Shown: piece after piece, positions 1 through 6,726 of the stretch
How positions within the stretch are numbered: position 1 is the first letter of the stretch
How the letters are laid out: each line of letters opens with the position of its first letter
NCBI GenBank assembly: GCA_017541565.1
Contig: JAFXYU010000205.1
Location: forward strand, 1-14,439
From: a bacterium
GTDB lineage: Bacteria; Cyanobacteriota; Vampirovibrionia; Gastranaerophilales; Gastranaerophilaceae
Direction of reading: 5' to 3'
Length of the DNA: 14,439 nucleotides
Notes under the pieces: generated by a model
What the model was told of the DNA's origin: nothing
The model's input: only the letters and a program-made list of their open reading frames with translations
The model's database searches: none
Program-made: the position numbers and the translations under genes

Positions 1-551
1 GAGAACTTGTTAATTATATGGCTTCTCAGTTTGGCTTTGCTCCGTATTATACCTTGAGCGATACGGATTTTACGCTACCTATGGGTGAGGTGTATGGGTT
101 TATCGGCAAAAACAGTGCGGATATAAAAATGTTGGGAGCGGAAAAGGCTGATAAAACCGCTCTGGATGATGAATGGATTTATGCTGACGAAACAGGAGAT
201 GCGAATTTAATTTCTACGGATTATGCAATCGGAACTTATGACGTTAATTTATCATCAATTTTGCCAAGCGATGGAAAAATTTATGAATGTATATTTTGTT
301 ATTGTATAAGCAGAAACGACAATTCTAATGACAATACCACATATAAAGTTACTTCAAACGGGCATAAAGTCCTTGAGGACAATATTGATGGCAGAGGCGG
401 AAGTTCAAGTGACAATAAGCAACATGGCGGACAGTTCACCGCTATTGTTGGTTTGGAAAGAAAACTTCAATTATCAATAATTAATCATGTATTACATAAC
501 GGTGATACGTGTATGTACATATCAGCATATAGAAAACTGGGAACAAATTAA
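1..551 (+). CDS. Phage tail-fibre-like protein, C-terminal part (5' end outside window)
   Basis: The frame is open to the left edge: codons from base 3 read ELVNY straight into the first visible Met at 18. There is no upstream stop and no ribosome binding site at that Met, so this is the C-terminal portion of a longer protein. About 180 residues are visible, rich in Asn, Asp, Ser, Tyr and Gly, with a 'FTLPMGEVYGFIGKN' stretch near the start and no obvious catalytic motif. The last third (Gly/Ser-rich loop, then a beta-like stretch ending AYRKLGTN) resembles C-terminal head domains of tail fibres or collars, which bind the host surface. It is followed 17 bp later by a second phage-type gene, then DUF1353 and terminase genes on the same strand. 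Assignment rests on context and composition, not a recognised domain. Confidence 0.55.
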   Translation, partial: ELVNYMASQFGFAPYYTLSDTDFTLPMGEVYGFIGKNSADIKMLGAEKADKTALDDEWIYADETGDANLISTDYAIGTYDVNLSSILPSDGKIYECIFCYCISRNDNSNDNTTYKVTSNGHKVLEDNIDGRGGSSSDNKQHGGQFTAIVGLERKLQLSIINHVLHNGDTCMYISAYRKLGTN

Positions 552-568
552 CGAAAGGGAAATTAACT

Positions 569-1150
569 ATGACATATTACGCACATTTTAATTCACGCGG
601 GGTTCTTACAGGAATAAGTAAGAACCAATTGGTTAAAGATGAATATGATAGTTCGGAGGTTGCTAATACAGAAGTTACCGAAGAACTCTATGAGGATTAT
701 ATTCTGACTCCGAATAAGTACATTGCGGGTGAAAAAGAGATTGAAATTGAAATAATTGATGAGGAGACCGGACAGTCAGAGGTTACAATAAAAACAATTC
801 CTTATCCCGTACTTAATCCGAATTACGATACGGAAGAGGCGGAGAAGGAGCGCGTTAGGATTGCAAACTTTCACTTGACAAGGGGCGATGTATTCAGAGG
901 TTTGCTGCTTGCCAAAGGTATTACGCGTGCGGAAATTCGAGAAATCATTGAAGCAATGAGCGAAGAAACTCCGGAGGAGCGTTTGGCAAAAGAAATGGCG
1001 CTGATTGATTTTGATGAAGCCTTGGAATTCTACCGCGGAGTAGCGCTTATTGATACTATCGGAGCGACTCTTGGTATAACTCCGGAACAGATGGATAAAT
1101 TTTTCGATACAAAAGATTGGAAATATTTAACTGAAACGAAAGGAGAATAA
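569..1150 (+). CDS. Acidic phage tail-associated hypothetical protein
   Basis: 193 residues starting at ATG 569, with an AAAGGG ribosome binding site just upstream and 17 bp after the tail-fibre-like gene. The N-terminus (MTYYAHFNSRGVLTGI) is compact and aromatic. Residues about 50-75 are strongly Glu/Ile-rich. The C-terminal half is predicted helical, with short amphipathic helices (FHLTRGDVFRGLLLAKGIT, then a stretch ending LGITPEQMDKFF). This layout is common for small proteins after the fibre gene in phage tail modules, such as fibre-assembly or tail-chaperone-like proteins. I do not recognise a named family. The gene ends 1 bp before the next start, so the two are probably co-translated. 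Confidence 0.55.
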   Translation: MTYYAHFNSRGVLTGISKNQLVKDEYDSSEVANTEVTEELYEDYILTPNKYIAGEKEIEIEIIDEETGQSEVTIKTIPYPVLNPNYDTEEAEKERVRIANFHLTRGDVFRGLLLAKGITRAEIREIIEAMSEETPEERLAKEMALIDFDEALEFYRGVALIDTIGATLGITPEQMDKFFDTKDWKYLTETKGE

Positions 1151-1151
1151 A

Positions 1152-1607
1152 GTGGAATGGTATTCAAATAAAGACGCAGGAATATTTTTTGACAGTATTC
1201 CTCAAGTCGGAATCAGGTACGTCATTCCTTCTATGAGCAAAGATGAAAAAAGGGGTATTGAAAAATATCCCTTTATTTGCAAAAAGGAATTGAACGTGGA
1301 ATTGAGAAACTATAGGAAGAATAAATGCTATAAATTTTCAGTACCAAAAGGATACTGCTATGACGGGGCTTCAATACCCCGTTTTTTCTGGCGCTTTATC
1401 GGTTCAAATACTGACAATAAATTTTTAATTGCGGCGCTTGTTCACGATGTACTTTGTGAGAATCACAACTACATAGACAATGATTGTGCTTTTTCCACTT
1501 CAGTTTTTAATGCGTTACTTGAAGGAAGCGGTGTAAGTTCATTTAAACGTTTTTGGATGAAAAATTCTGTAGGATGCTTTCAAACTCTTTTTTGTAACTG
1601 GGGGTGA
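1152..1607 (+). CDS. DUF1353 family phage protein
   Basis: 151 residues starting at GTG 1152; an AGGAG at 1141-1145 with 6-nt spacing supports this start, and no in-frame ATG lies nearby. The DUF1353 signature is clear: YDGASIPRFFW at residues 70-80, followed by an ALVHDVL segment with His98-Asp99. DUF1353 proteins are small phage proteins usually coded near tail or lysis genes; their biochemical function is not established. The gene starts 1 bp after the preceding stop, which indicates tight operon packing. About 70 bp of non-coding sequence separates it from the terminase. Confidence 0.8.
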   Translation: MEWYSNKDAGIFFDSIPQVGIRYVIPSMSKDEKRGIEKYPFICKKELNVELRNYRKNKCYKFSVPKGYCYDGASIPRFFWRFIGSNTDNKFLIAALVHDVLCENHNYIDNDCAFSTSVFNALLEGSGVSSFKRFWMKNSVGCFQTLFCNWG

Positions 1608-1677
1608 AAGGGAAAAATTTGGTATTGGGAGTATGAGTTCATAGTCTAATAGGGATATATAATCAGAGGTGGGATAA

Positions 1678-2979
1678 ATGGTAAAATATAGGCTTTTAAA
1701 CAAACAAAGAGAATTTATAGAAATTCCCCATACAAATGCCTTAGATGTGGCTATATATCAAGGAGGATACGGCAGCGGTAAAACTTGGTGCGGTTCTTTG
1801 CTTGGTATTTTGCTTGCTAAGAAGTATTCGGGTTCAAAGGGGCTTGTTGGTGCTAAGGAATATGAACTTGTGAGAAAAACAACACTCGTATCTTACCTTG
1901 AACATCTTAAAAATTTCGGCTACATTCCGGAGAAAGATTATACATATAATAAAGTTGATAAAGTGATACGATTTTCAAACGGTTCTGAGATATTGTTTTC
2001 ATCTCTCGACGATCCGGAAAAATTCAAATCGCTGAATCTTCACTGGGCGGAAATCGAAGAAGCATCACAGATTACAGAGGCTTCGTTTAAGCAATTAATC
2101 GGACGTCTGAGAAACACTTATCGCGGAAAAAACTGGGTTGATTTCAGGTACAGGCTGTTTGGACATACAAATCCGCAGGCAGATAAAGGATGGATTTGGA
2201 AAAGATTTGTTGAACAAAAGAAGGAAAATTTTCGTCTTGTTATTGCTCCTACAACTAATAACATATATTTACCCCCTCATTTTATTCAATCGATGAAAGA
2301 CAGTTTTGATGAAGAGTACTACAGAATGAATGTTTTGGGTGAATTTGGTGATTATTCGTCAGGGCTTGTTGTGAAAGGCTTTGGGGAGGAAAATAAATTA
2401 AATCTGAAATACAATCCTAACTTACCATTGCATTTAACTTGCGACTTTAATGTTGATCCGATGTGCTGGGCGGTTGCTCACAAGGACGAGAATAATGTGT
2501 ACTTTTTCGACGAGATTATTATTGAAAATACTTCTACCCAACAGTGCATAGAAGAGTTTATTCAAAGATACCCAAATCACAAATCAGAAATAATTATAAA
2601 CGGTGATGCTTCCGGTGATAACAGAAGCACGCAAAGTGAGTATACAAATTATGCAATTATAAAAAATGCTTTGAAAACTCATGGGTATGATGATGTAAAA
2701 TTCCGGTTAAGAAACTATAATCCGCCGATTTTGAACAGAATCTCCGCGTTTAATGCGAGAGTGAAAAATTCAAAAGGCGAAAGGCACTTATTTATTGACC
2801 CAAGAAGATGCAAATGGATTTTGTACAATATCTATAACCTTTCTTTTAAAGAAGGAACAAGTATTGTGGATGTTCCTACTCATACAAGAATAAAGTCTAA
2901 CAGGGAACTAAAATTCTTAGAACATCCTTTTGATGCGATAAGTTATTTGGTTGAATACTATTGGGCATTGAGAGGGTAG
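1678..2979 (+). CDS. terL: Phage terminase large subunit (PBSX/Terminase_3 type)
   Basis: 433 residues, a full length for the family, starting at ATG 1678 behind a strong AGAGGTGGG ribosome binding site. The enzyme is the ATP-driven DNA-packaging motor and nuclease that cuts concatemers and fills capsids. Walker A is GGYGSGKT at residues 29-36, and a Walker-B-like HWAEIEEA stretch lies about 90 residues on. The C-terminal RNase-H-like nuclease acids are visible: Asp256 in CDFNVDP, Asp310 in GDASGD and Asp419 in HPFDAI. The gene therefore looks intact and functional. It is last in the + strand phage block, after tail-type genes, whereas large terminases normally open the structural operon. No small-subunit gene is seen. 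Its last 22 bp overlap the convergent gene 2958-3689. A TATAAT hexamer at 1658-1663 has no convincing -35 partner. Confidence 0.93.
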   Translation: MVKYRLLNKQREFIEIPHTNALDVAIYQGGYGSGKTWCGSLLGILLAKKYSGSKGLVGAKEYELVRKTTLVSYLEHLKNFGYIPEKDYTYNKVDKVIRFSNGSEILFSSLDDPEKFKSLNLHWAEIEEASQITEASFKQLIGRLRNTYRGKNWVDFRYRLFGHTNPQADKGWIWKRFVEQKKENFRLVIAPTTNNIYLPPHFIQSMKDSFDEEYYRMNVLGEFGDYSSGLVVKGFGEENKLNLKYNPNLPLHLTCDFNVDPMCWAVAHKDENNVYFFDEIIIENTSTQQCIEEFIQRYPNHKSEIIINGDASGDNRSTQSEYTNYAIIKNALKTHGYDDVKFRLRNYNPPILNRISAFNARVKNSKGERHLFIDPRRCKWILYNIYNLSFKEGTSIVDVPTHTRIKSNRELKFLEHPFDAISYLVEYYWALRG

Positions 2980-3689
2980 TTTTTGTTATCCAAGATTTCT
3001 GCAATCGGAATCGGGACAAGTCTTGAATAAAATTTGTATTCGTTATAACTCTCAGGAAGAAGATTCCAGTATCTGTATACAGTCAAGCCTTTATCTTGCA
3101 GTTCTTTGACAATTTTGTCCGCTTCATCAATATCTTTAACCAAAAGCGGATAACAAAAAGGAGTCATTTCCTTTGAGTATTTAATATTTAAACAATTTAT
3201 GCCGGAATAGGTTTTGTGAAGTTCCCAAAATCTGTTCCGGCATTTTTTTATATAAGTGTGGTATGTGTTTGAAGGATTGTCATCAGACTTAACGGAAAAA
3301 CTGTTTCTGTTTTTAATCCACAAGAAAGCAATATCTCCCATGTTGAATTTTGCTCCGGAATTAAAACAGGCAAAACCGGAAGGTGTGTCAAAAAAAGCGT
3401 GCGCATTATCAACAATCAATTTTTTGTAATGCCCAACGAGTTTTTTGACATTTTCCCCGCAGATACCAAAATAGTTCGGATATATTATATAACTGTTTTC
3501 GGGAAAATCAATTTCCGGCATAAAATTGTCATTAATATGATAGAAAACAGGCTTGCATTTTTCTTCAAAAAGTGTATGCCTTATGACATCACAAAGATAA
3601 TAGGGAAGATACATTTCCCTGATTTTATATGTTTGAATAAGAAATCTCAGACAGTTCCGCGCCCTGTCAAAAGTTTTGCACATGTACAT
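2958..3689 (-). CDS. Short DegT/DnrJ-type PLP-aminotransferase-fold protein
   Basis: 243 residues. The sequence follows fold-type-I sugar aminotransferases as I remember them: an ARNCLRFLIQTYKI opening helix, LPYYLCDVI, FYHINDNFMPEIDF, IIYPNYFGIC, then LIVDNAHAFF, where Asp94 would hold the PLP nitrogen. A following FNSGAKF segment contains Lys114 as candidate Schiff-base lysine. FCYPLLV and a C-terminal WNLLP...VPIPIA block resemble the small domain. Members are normally about 330-380 residues; here the stretch between residues about 125 and 145 looks shortened, so a loop or subdomain is missing. Such proteins modify nucleotide sugars for surface glycans, but no other glycan gene is nearby. 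The start has no SD; a TATAAT ends 6 nt upstream, suggesting a leaderless transcript. An alternative start is Met3. The 3' end lies inside the terminase gene. Confidence 0.6.
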   Translation of the reverse strand: MYMCKTFDRARNCLRFLIQTYKIREMYLPYYLCDVIRHTLFEEKCKPVFYHINDNFMPEIDFPENSYIIYPNYFGICGENVKKLVGHYKKLIVDNAHAFFDTPSGFACFNSGAKFNMGDIAFLWIKNRNSFSVKSDDNPSNTYHTYIKKCRNRFWELHKTYSGINCLNIKYSKEMTPFCYPLLVKDIDEADKIVKELQDKGLTVYRYWNLLPESYNEYKFYSRLVPIPIAEILDNKNYPLNAQ

Positions 3690-3701
3690 AAGACTATTAT
3701 A
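3690..3701 (-). promoter_or_regulatory. -10 box placed for leaderless transcription of the aminotransferase-like gene
   Basis: On the - strand a perfect TATAAT (3696-3701) is followed by AGTCTT and then the ATG at 3689. The usual +1 distance puts transcription start on the A of the ATG. There is no extended TG and no good -35, so this is the weakest of four such sites in the window. Confidence 0.5.
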
Positions 3702-3709
3702 AAACAGAG

Positions 3710-3737
3710 TTGAGATATCAGGAAAAAATGTTATAAT
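3710..3737 (+). promoter_or_regulatory. Sigma-70-type promoter of the autotransporter-like gene
   Basis: TTGAGA (3710-3715), 16-bp spacer, TATAAT (3732-3737). Predicted start is near 3744, giving a 5' leader of about 50 nt. It is divergent from, and almost abuts, the -10 region of the gene starting at 3689. Confidence 0.7.
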
Positions 3738-3746
3738 AAAATAGTG

Positions 3747-3761
3747 GAGTGATTAACACTC
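3747..3761 (+). repeat. Small inverted repeat at the start of the autotransporter 5' leader
   Basis: GAGTG-ATTAA-CACTC, a perfect 5-bp inverted repeat with a 5-nt loop. It begins about 3 nt after the predicted transcription start. It could be an mRNA-stabilising 5' hairpin or an operator, but at this length it could also be chance. Confidence 0.3.
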
Positions 3762-3795
3762 ACTCATACACACAGGTTACCCCGAAGGTTTATTA

Positions 3796-5196
3796 ATGAG
3801 GATATGTAAGCAATTAACTGTTGCTGTATTTCTTATGTTGCTGTGTATTTCCCAAGTAAATGCAAGCAATGTTGAAACAGGATATGCAAATTATTTTTCG
3901 TCAGGTGGAGATTCTTCAAATCTTGTCACTACAATTCATTATGATGATATGACAGGTTCTGTCACGGGTACGTCAACACAAATCGGCTCTACAGGAGAAG
4001 AATCGGAGAATATTTTTGCAAACTTATTGCAAAAAAGCGATGATAAAACGCAATCTACATTAAAAAGTTCGACAGAAGGATACAAAAATTTCTATTTAAA
4101 CAGCGGAAACAACACAGTACAACTTAATGCTTCTCAATTTCGGGCAGCAGCATCAGGTATTCCGCAATATAAAAATGTTCAGAATGCGCTCTTAACTATG
4201 CCGACTGCTGTACTTGCGGGCGGATATATGAATCAACTTCACAGTTATGACGAAGCATTCCATAATACAGATTTACAAATGATGGCGCCAAGAAAGGAGC
4301 GTATTTCAAGACGATTCTTAAATCAATATGCTGTAGCGGATGTAAGTGGTTGGGATAATTATACCGATTATCCGAGTGCGTATTCTCCTACAATAATATA
4401 TTCAAATGTAAAGCGTTCAGGAACGTCCGGCGGTTTATGGTTAAGACCTTACGTTTCAACCGGTTCAATCAATTTTAAAAACGGAAAAAATGTTGATAAT
4501 ACCATGTACGGTGTTTATATAGGCGGTGACAGTTCTATAAAACATCTTAAACGTTCAGATTTTCAATACTCTCTATATGCATCCTATAACGGTTCTCATC
4601 AATCTTACGGCGGAAACAAAATAGACCAAAACGGCGGACTTGCAGGTGTGACCGGAAGTTGGTACGGTGAAAATGCATTTTTTACGTTAACGGCTAATGC
4701 AGGAGCGAGCGGGGCTGAAATAAAGACAAATTATGTAAATAAAAATTATCCTATGTTTGCGGCAGGTGTTGCGGCAAAAACAGGATATAATTTTGAATTT
4801 GCGGACGGAAAATTTATTATTCAACCGAATTATCTTATGTCTTATTCTTTCGTTGCTCCGTTTGAAAAAGGGAGAGTTGCCGGCATGAATATCAATTCGA
4901 AACCGTTAAACGCTCTCAATATATCTCCCGGAATCAAATTTATCGGAAACTTTGAAAACGGTTGGCAGCCGTACGCAGAAGCCTCTTTTGTTTGGAGTAT
5001 TTTTGATAAAACGAATTATTCAACCGCATATATTGATGTACCCTCAATAAGCGTAAAACCGTACGCACAGTACGGTTTTGGAATACAAAAATTGTGGGGT
5101 GAGCGCTCAAGCGGATATGTACAGTTCATGATGCGTAGCGGCGGCAGAAATGATATTGCATTCAATGCCGGTTACAGATGCGCTCTCGGTAATTAA
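3796..5196 (+). CDS. Secreted autotransporter-type outer-membrane beta-barrel protein
   Basis: 466 residues starting at ATG 3796, with GAAGG 7 nt upstream. Residues 1-24 form a Sec signal peptide (basic MRICK, hydrophobic core, cleavage after QVNA). Residues about 25-205 are a short Ser/Asn/Thr-rich exported region without recognisable enzyme motifs. From about residue 210 (GGLWLRPYVSTGSINF) to the end, alternating aromatic/Gly amphipathic strands fit the autotransporter beta domain, a barrel of about 250 residues. The protein ends GYRCALGN rather than with the usual terminal aromatic residue read by the BAM complex. With so little passenger it may be an outer-membrane barrel or adhesin rather than a releasing autotransporter. 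It has its own promoter and ends 6 bp before a convergent gene. It shows that the cell has an outer membrane. Confidence 0.75.
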   Translation: MRICKQLTVAVFLMLLCISQVNASNVETGYANYFSSGGDSSNLVTTIHYDDMTGSVTGTSTQIGSTGEESENIFANLLQKSDDKTQSTLKSSTEGYKNFYLNSGNNTVQLNASQFRAAASGIPQYKNVQNALLTMPTAVLAGGYMNQLHSYDEAFHNTDLQMMAPRKERISRRFLNQYAVADVSGWDNYTDYPSAYSPTIIYSNVKRSGTSGGLWLRPYVSTGSINFKNGKNVDNTMYGVYIGGDSSIKHLKRSDFQYSLYASYNGSHQSYGGNKIDQNGGLAGVTGSWYGENAFFTLTANAGASGAEIKTNYVNKNYPMFAAGVAAKTGYNFEFADGKFIIQPNYLMSYSFVAPFEKGRVAGMNINSKPLNALNISPGIKFIGNFENGWQPYAEASFVWSIFDKTNYSTAYIDVPSISVKPYAQYGFGIQKLWGERSSGYVQFMMRSGGRNDIAFNAGYRCALGN

Positions 5197-5202
5197 GGCT
5201 TA

Positions 5203-5628
5203 TTAGTCTTTTTTGCCTTTAAAAAAACCGGCAATTTTGTTGTAAGAATCAACAGAGAATTTCTTAACACTCTGACACGCTTTGTAACACGGGTCTGTAC
5301 CATATTTTGTTACAACATTTTTGACTTTTTCGTTTGAAATCTTATCAACCCAGTTGTATTTTTTTGCACAACCCAGTCCTACAACAATTGCCGCTGCCAA
5401 GGCGCCAATTCCTGCAATTGTACCGATAACAGGTGCTGCGCTGCTTTTATTTTCTTCGTTTGCGCGAAAAGAAACCGTATCTCGGTCAAGAGTTTGGAGT
5501 TTTATTTCCGGTTCCTGTTGATAAATTCTTGCTGCGACACTTCCGGTTGTTTCCTGTTTTGCGGTTCCAATTGTTCTGTCTGCAGGGCTACCTGCTGTTT
5601 CACTTCCGTAAAAAGATACACTATTCAT
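5203..5628 (-). CDS. Small single-TM hypothetical protein
   Basis: 141 residues. I place the start at ATG 5628 (MNSVSFYGSE) because a GGAGG lies 4 nt upstream; the in-frame ATG at 5655 lies upstream of that site. The N-terminal 60 residues are polar and probably disordered and include TVSFRANEEN. A Gly/Ala-rich hydrophobic helix follows at residues about 62-85 (APVIGTIAGIGALAAAIVV), then a Lys-rich C-terminal part with Cys pairs. It is probably inner-membrane anchored. I recognise no domain. This layout is typical of abundant lineage-specific proteins in gut Gastranaerophilales (recollection, not searched). It is divergent from the 71-residue gene at 5810. Confidence 0.65.
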   Translation of the reverse strand: MNSVSFYGSETAGSPADRTIGTAKQETTGSVAARIYQQEPEIKLQTLDRDTVSFRANEENKSSAAPVIGTIAGIGALAAAIVVGLGCAKKYNWVDKISNEKVKNVVTKYGTDPCYKACQSVKKFSVDSYNKIAGFFKGKKD

Positions 5629-5654
5629 ATAACCTCCAAAGGTTTTGCTACACA

Positions 5655-5663
5655 TCTATATCA
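5655..5663 (-). promoter_or_regulatory. Extended -10 promoter element for the one-TM gene
   Basis: On the - strand TGA-TATAGA (TGn extended -10; TATAGA at 5655-5660). The predicted start is near 5648, leaving a leader of about 20 nt that contains the GGAGG site. No clear -35 is seen. Confidence 0.45.
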
Positions 5664-5695
5664 TGAAAAACATTTTGTCTGAAAAAATTGCGCTT

Positions 5696-5740
5696 CTTGT
5701 TACAAAAGTTTACAATCAATTGTAAATTTTTGTAAACAAG
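5696..5740. repeat. Long near-perfect dyad between divergent genes
   Basis: A 45-bp imperfect palindrome. The core TTTACAAT-CA-ATTGTAAA (5709-5726) is perfect. Outside it the pairing continues through one G:T position (5708/5727), ACAAAA with TTTTGT, TT with AA, and CTTG with CAAG, with a single bulged A at 5736. That is 20 Watson-Crick pairs in total. No T-tract follows on either strand, so it is not a normal terminator. It sits between the divergent starts at 5628 and 5810. A weak TTGTAA-17-GACAAT promoter for the + gene overlaps its right arm. It could be a regulator-binding site or form an RNA hairpin in a long leader. Confidence 0.7.
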
Positions 5741-5809
5741 CATCTAAAACAAGACAATTTTAGGATTACGGGCAACTTTAAATATATAAGGAAGAAAAGA
5801 GGATGAAAA

Positions 5810-6025
5810 ATGTTTTCAAGAGTACACAACATTAATATAAATATTAACGGCAGCCGATACAATCCGTGTTGGGGTTTTCCGAGTTTTTATTCCGGATGTT
5901 GCGGTTTCCCTCCTGTGCCATTTTTTGCCCCCGGCTTTTTCTCTCCAATGAACTTGGCATGTTACAATGCGGGTTCTCTTTTGGGAAACTATGCGGCAGG
6001 TAAGGTAATGAGTTTTCTTTGTTAA
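5810..6025 (+). CDS. 71-residue Phe/Pro/Gly/Cys-rich microprotein
   Basis: ATG 5810 with GAGG at 5799-5802 and 7-nt spacing, which supports real translation. The protein opens with Asn/Ile alternation (VHNINININGSRYN), then a stretch dense in Phe, Pro, Gly and Cys (WGFPSFYSGCCGFPPVPFF), and ends in a weakly amphipathic helix (GSLLGNYAAGKVMSFLC). There is no signal peptide and no known family. It has four Cys in the body plus a C-terminal Cys, so metal binding, disulphides or membrane association are possible. It ends 11 bp before the convergent HAD gene. Regulation probably involves the dyad at 5696-5740. Confidence 0.55.
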   Translation: MFSRVHNINININGSRYNPCWGFPSFYSGCCGFPPVPFFAPGFFSPMNLACYNAGSLLGNYAAGKVMSFLC

Positions 6026-6036
6026 ATTAAGGTTGT

Positions 6037-6705
6037 TTATTTAAAAATACTTCTGTCAAATTCATTGAAATTGTGGATAATTTTTTCTATGCCTTCGATT
6101 TTTTCATAGAAACTGTCGGGTTCAAGTGATGCAATGGCATATATTTTACCTATTCCGGCATTTTTTGCCGATTCTATTCCGGCTATGGCATCTTCTATAA
6201 CAACACACTCTTCAGGTTTTAGTCCGATTTTTTTTGCGGCAATTAAGAATATGTCGGGTGCCGGTTTACCGGGGATTGTTCCGTCGGAATATACAATCTT
6301 ATCAAGGTCAAACCATTTCTGAAGTTCAAATTCTTTTATGTAAAATTCGACATTATCCCACTCTGACATTGTTGCAATTGTCATCGGAATGTTTTTTGAT
6401 TTCAAATAGTTCAGAAGTTCAATCGCATAAGGCGCAAGTTTAAACATGTCAGGATTTGCAATGCATTGTTTTCTGTAGATTGCTTCTTTTTCTTTGCCGT
6501 ATTTTTCGACCATTTCAAATGAAGGTTTCTTTCCCGTTGCATATTCAATAATGTCTGCGTTTGTATGGCCGAACATTTTTTCACGCATTTCTTCTCTGGT
6601 AAAAGGTGTTCCTCTCAATATTTTTGAAAAAACTTCCCAAGCATCATAATGAAGTTGAGAATCCCAAAATAATGTTCCGTTGAAATCAAAAATAATACCT
6701 TTCAT
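6037..6705 (-). CDS. HAD-superfamily hydrolase (beta-phosphoglucomutase-like subfamily)
   Basis: 222 residues, normal for the family. The catalytic motifs are in order: motif I DFNGT with nucleophile Asp7; motif II around Thr112-Ser114 (ATMSEWDN); motif III Lys147 in GKPAPD; motif IV Glu171-Asp172 in VIEDAIAGIESA. The helical cap lies between residues about 15 and 90, as in PGM/phosphatase members. The second Asp of motif I, normally the general acid/base, is Asn9. This favours a weak or altered phosphatase over a mutase. The substrate cannot be read from sequence; members dephosphorylate sugar phosphates, nucleotides or other small phosphates in the cytosol. The start has no SD and an extended -10 lies 6 nt upstream, so the mRNA may be leaderless. 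The gene follows the PilZ gene by 21 bp. Confidence 0.85.
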   Translation of the reverse strand: MKGIIFDFNGTLFWDSQLHYDAWEVFSKILRGTPFTREEMREKMFGHTNADIIEYATGKKPSFEMVEKYGKEKEAIYRKQCIANPDMFKLAPYAIELLNYLKSKNIPMTIATMSEWDNVEFYIKEFELQKWFDLDKIVYSDGTIPGKPAPDIFLIAAKKIGLKPEECVVIEDAIAGIESAKNAGIGKIYAIASLEPDSFYEKIEGIEKIIHNFNEFDRSIFK

Positions 6706-6720
6706 ATAGGTATAATATCA
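6706..6720 (-). promoter_or_regulatory. Extended -10 promoter placed for a leaderless HAD mRNA
   Basis: On the - strand TGA-TATTAT (TGn at 6718-6720, -10 at 6712-6717), then 6 nt (ACCTAT) and the ATG at 6705. The expected +1 is the A of the ATG. No SD exists upstream. The site begins 7 bp before the end of the PilZ gene's downstream gap. Confidence 0.6.
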
Positions 6721-6726
6721 CATAAA

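Noticed and set aside
18..20. Start of a complete gene at ATG 18
   Set aside because: The frame continues open to the left edge (ELVNY before the Met) and there is no SD, so the gene begins outside the window.
1608..1677. Promoter for the terminase at TATAAT 1658-1663
   Set aside because: There is no acceptable -35, and the implied start would fall inside the SD. Co-transcription with the upstream phage genes is simpler.
2940..3000. Prophage attachment site at the terminase/aminotransferase junction
   Set aside because: No tRNA end, integrase or direct repeat could be seen; the other phage end is outside the window.
3399..3713. 104-codon + strand reading frame
   Set aside because: It lies wholly antisense to the aminotransferase-fold gene, whose protein shows family motifs; no SD or promoter is seen.
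5629..5655. Longer start (ATG 5655) for the one-TM protein
   Set aside because: GGAGG sits just before ATG 5628, and the predicted transcript start near 5648 would exclude the upstream ATG.
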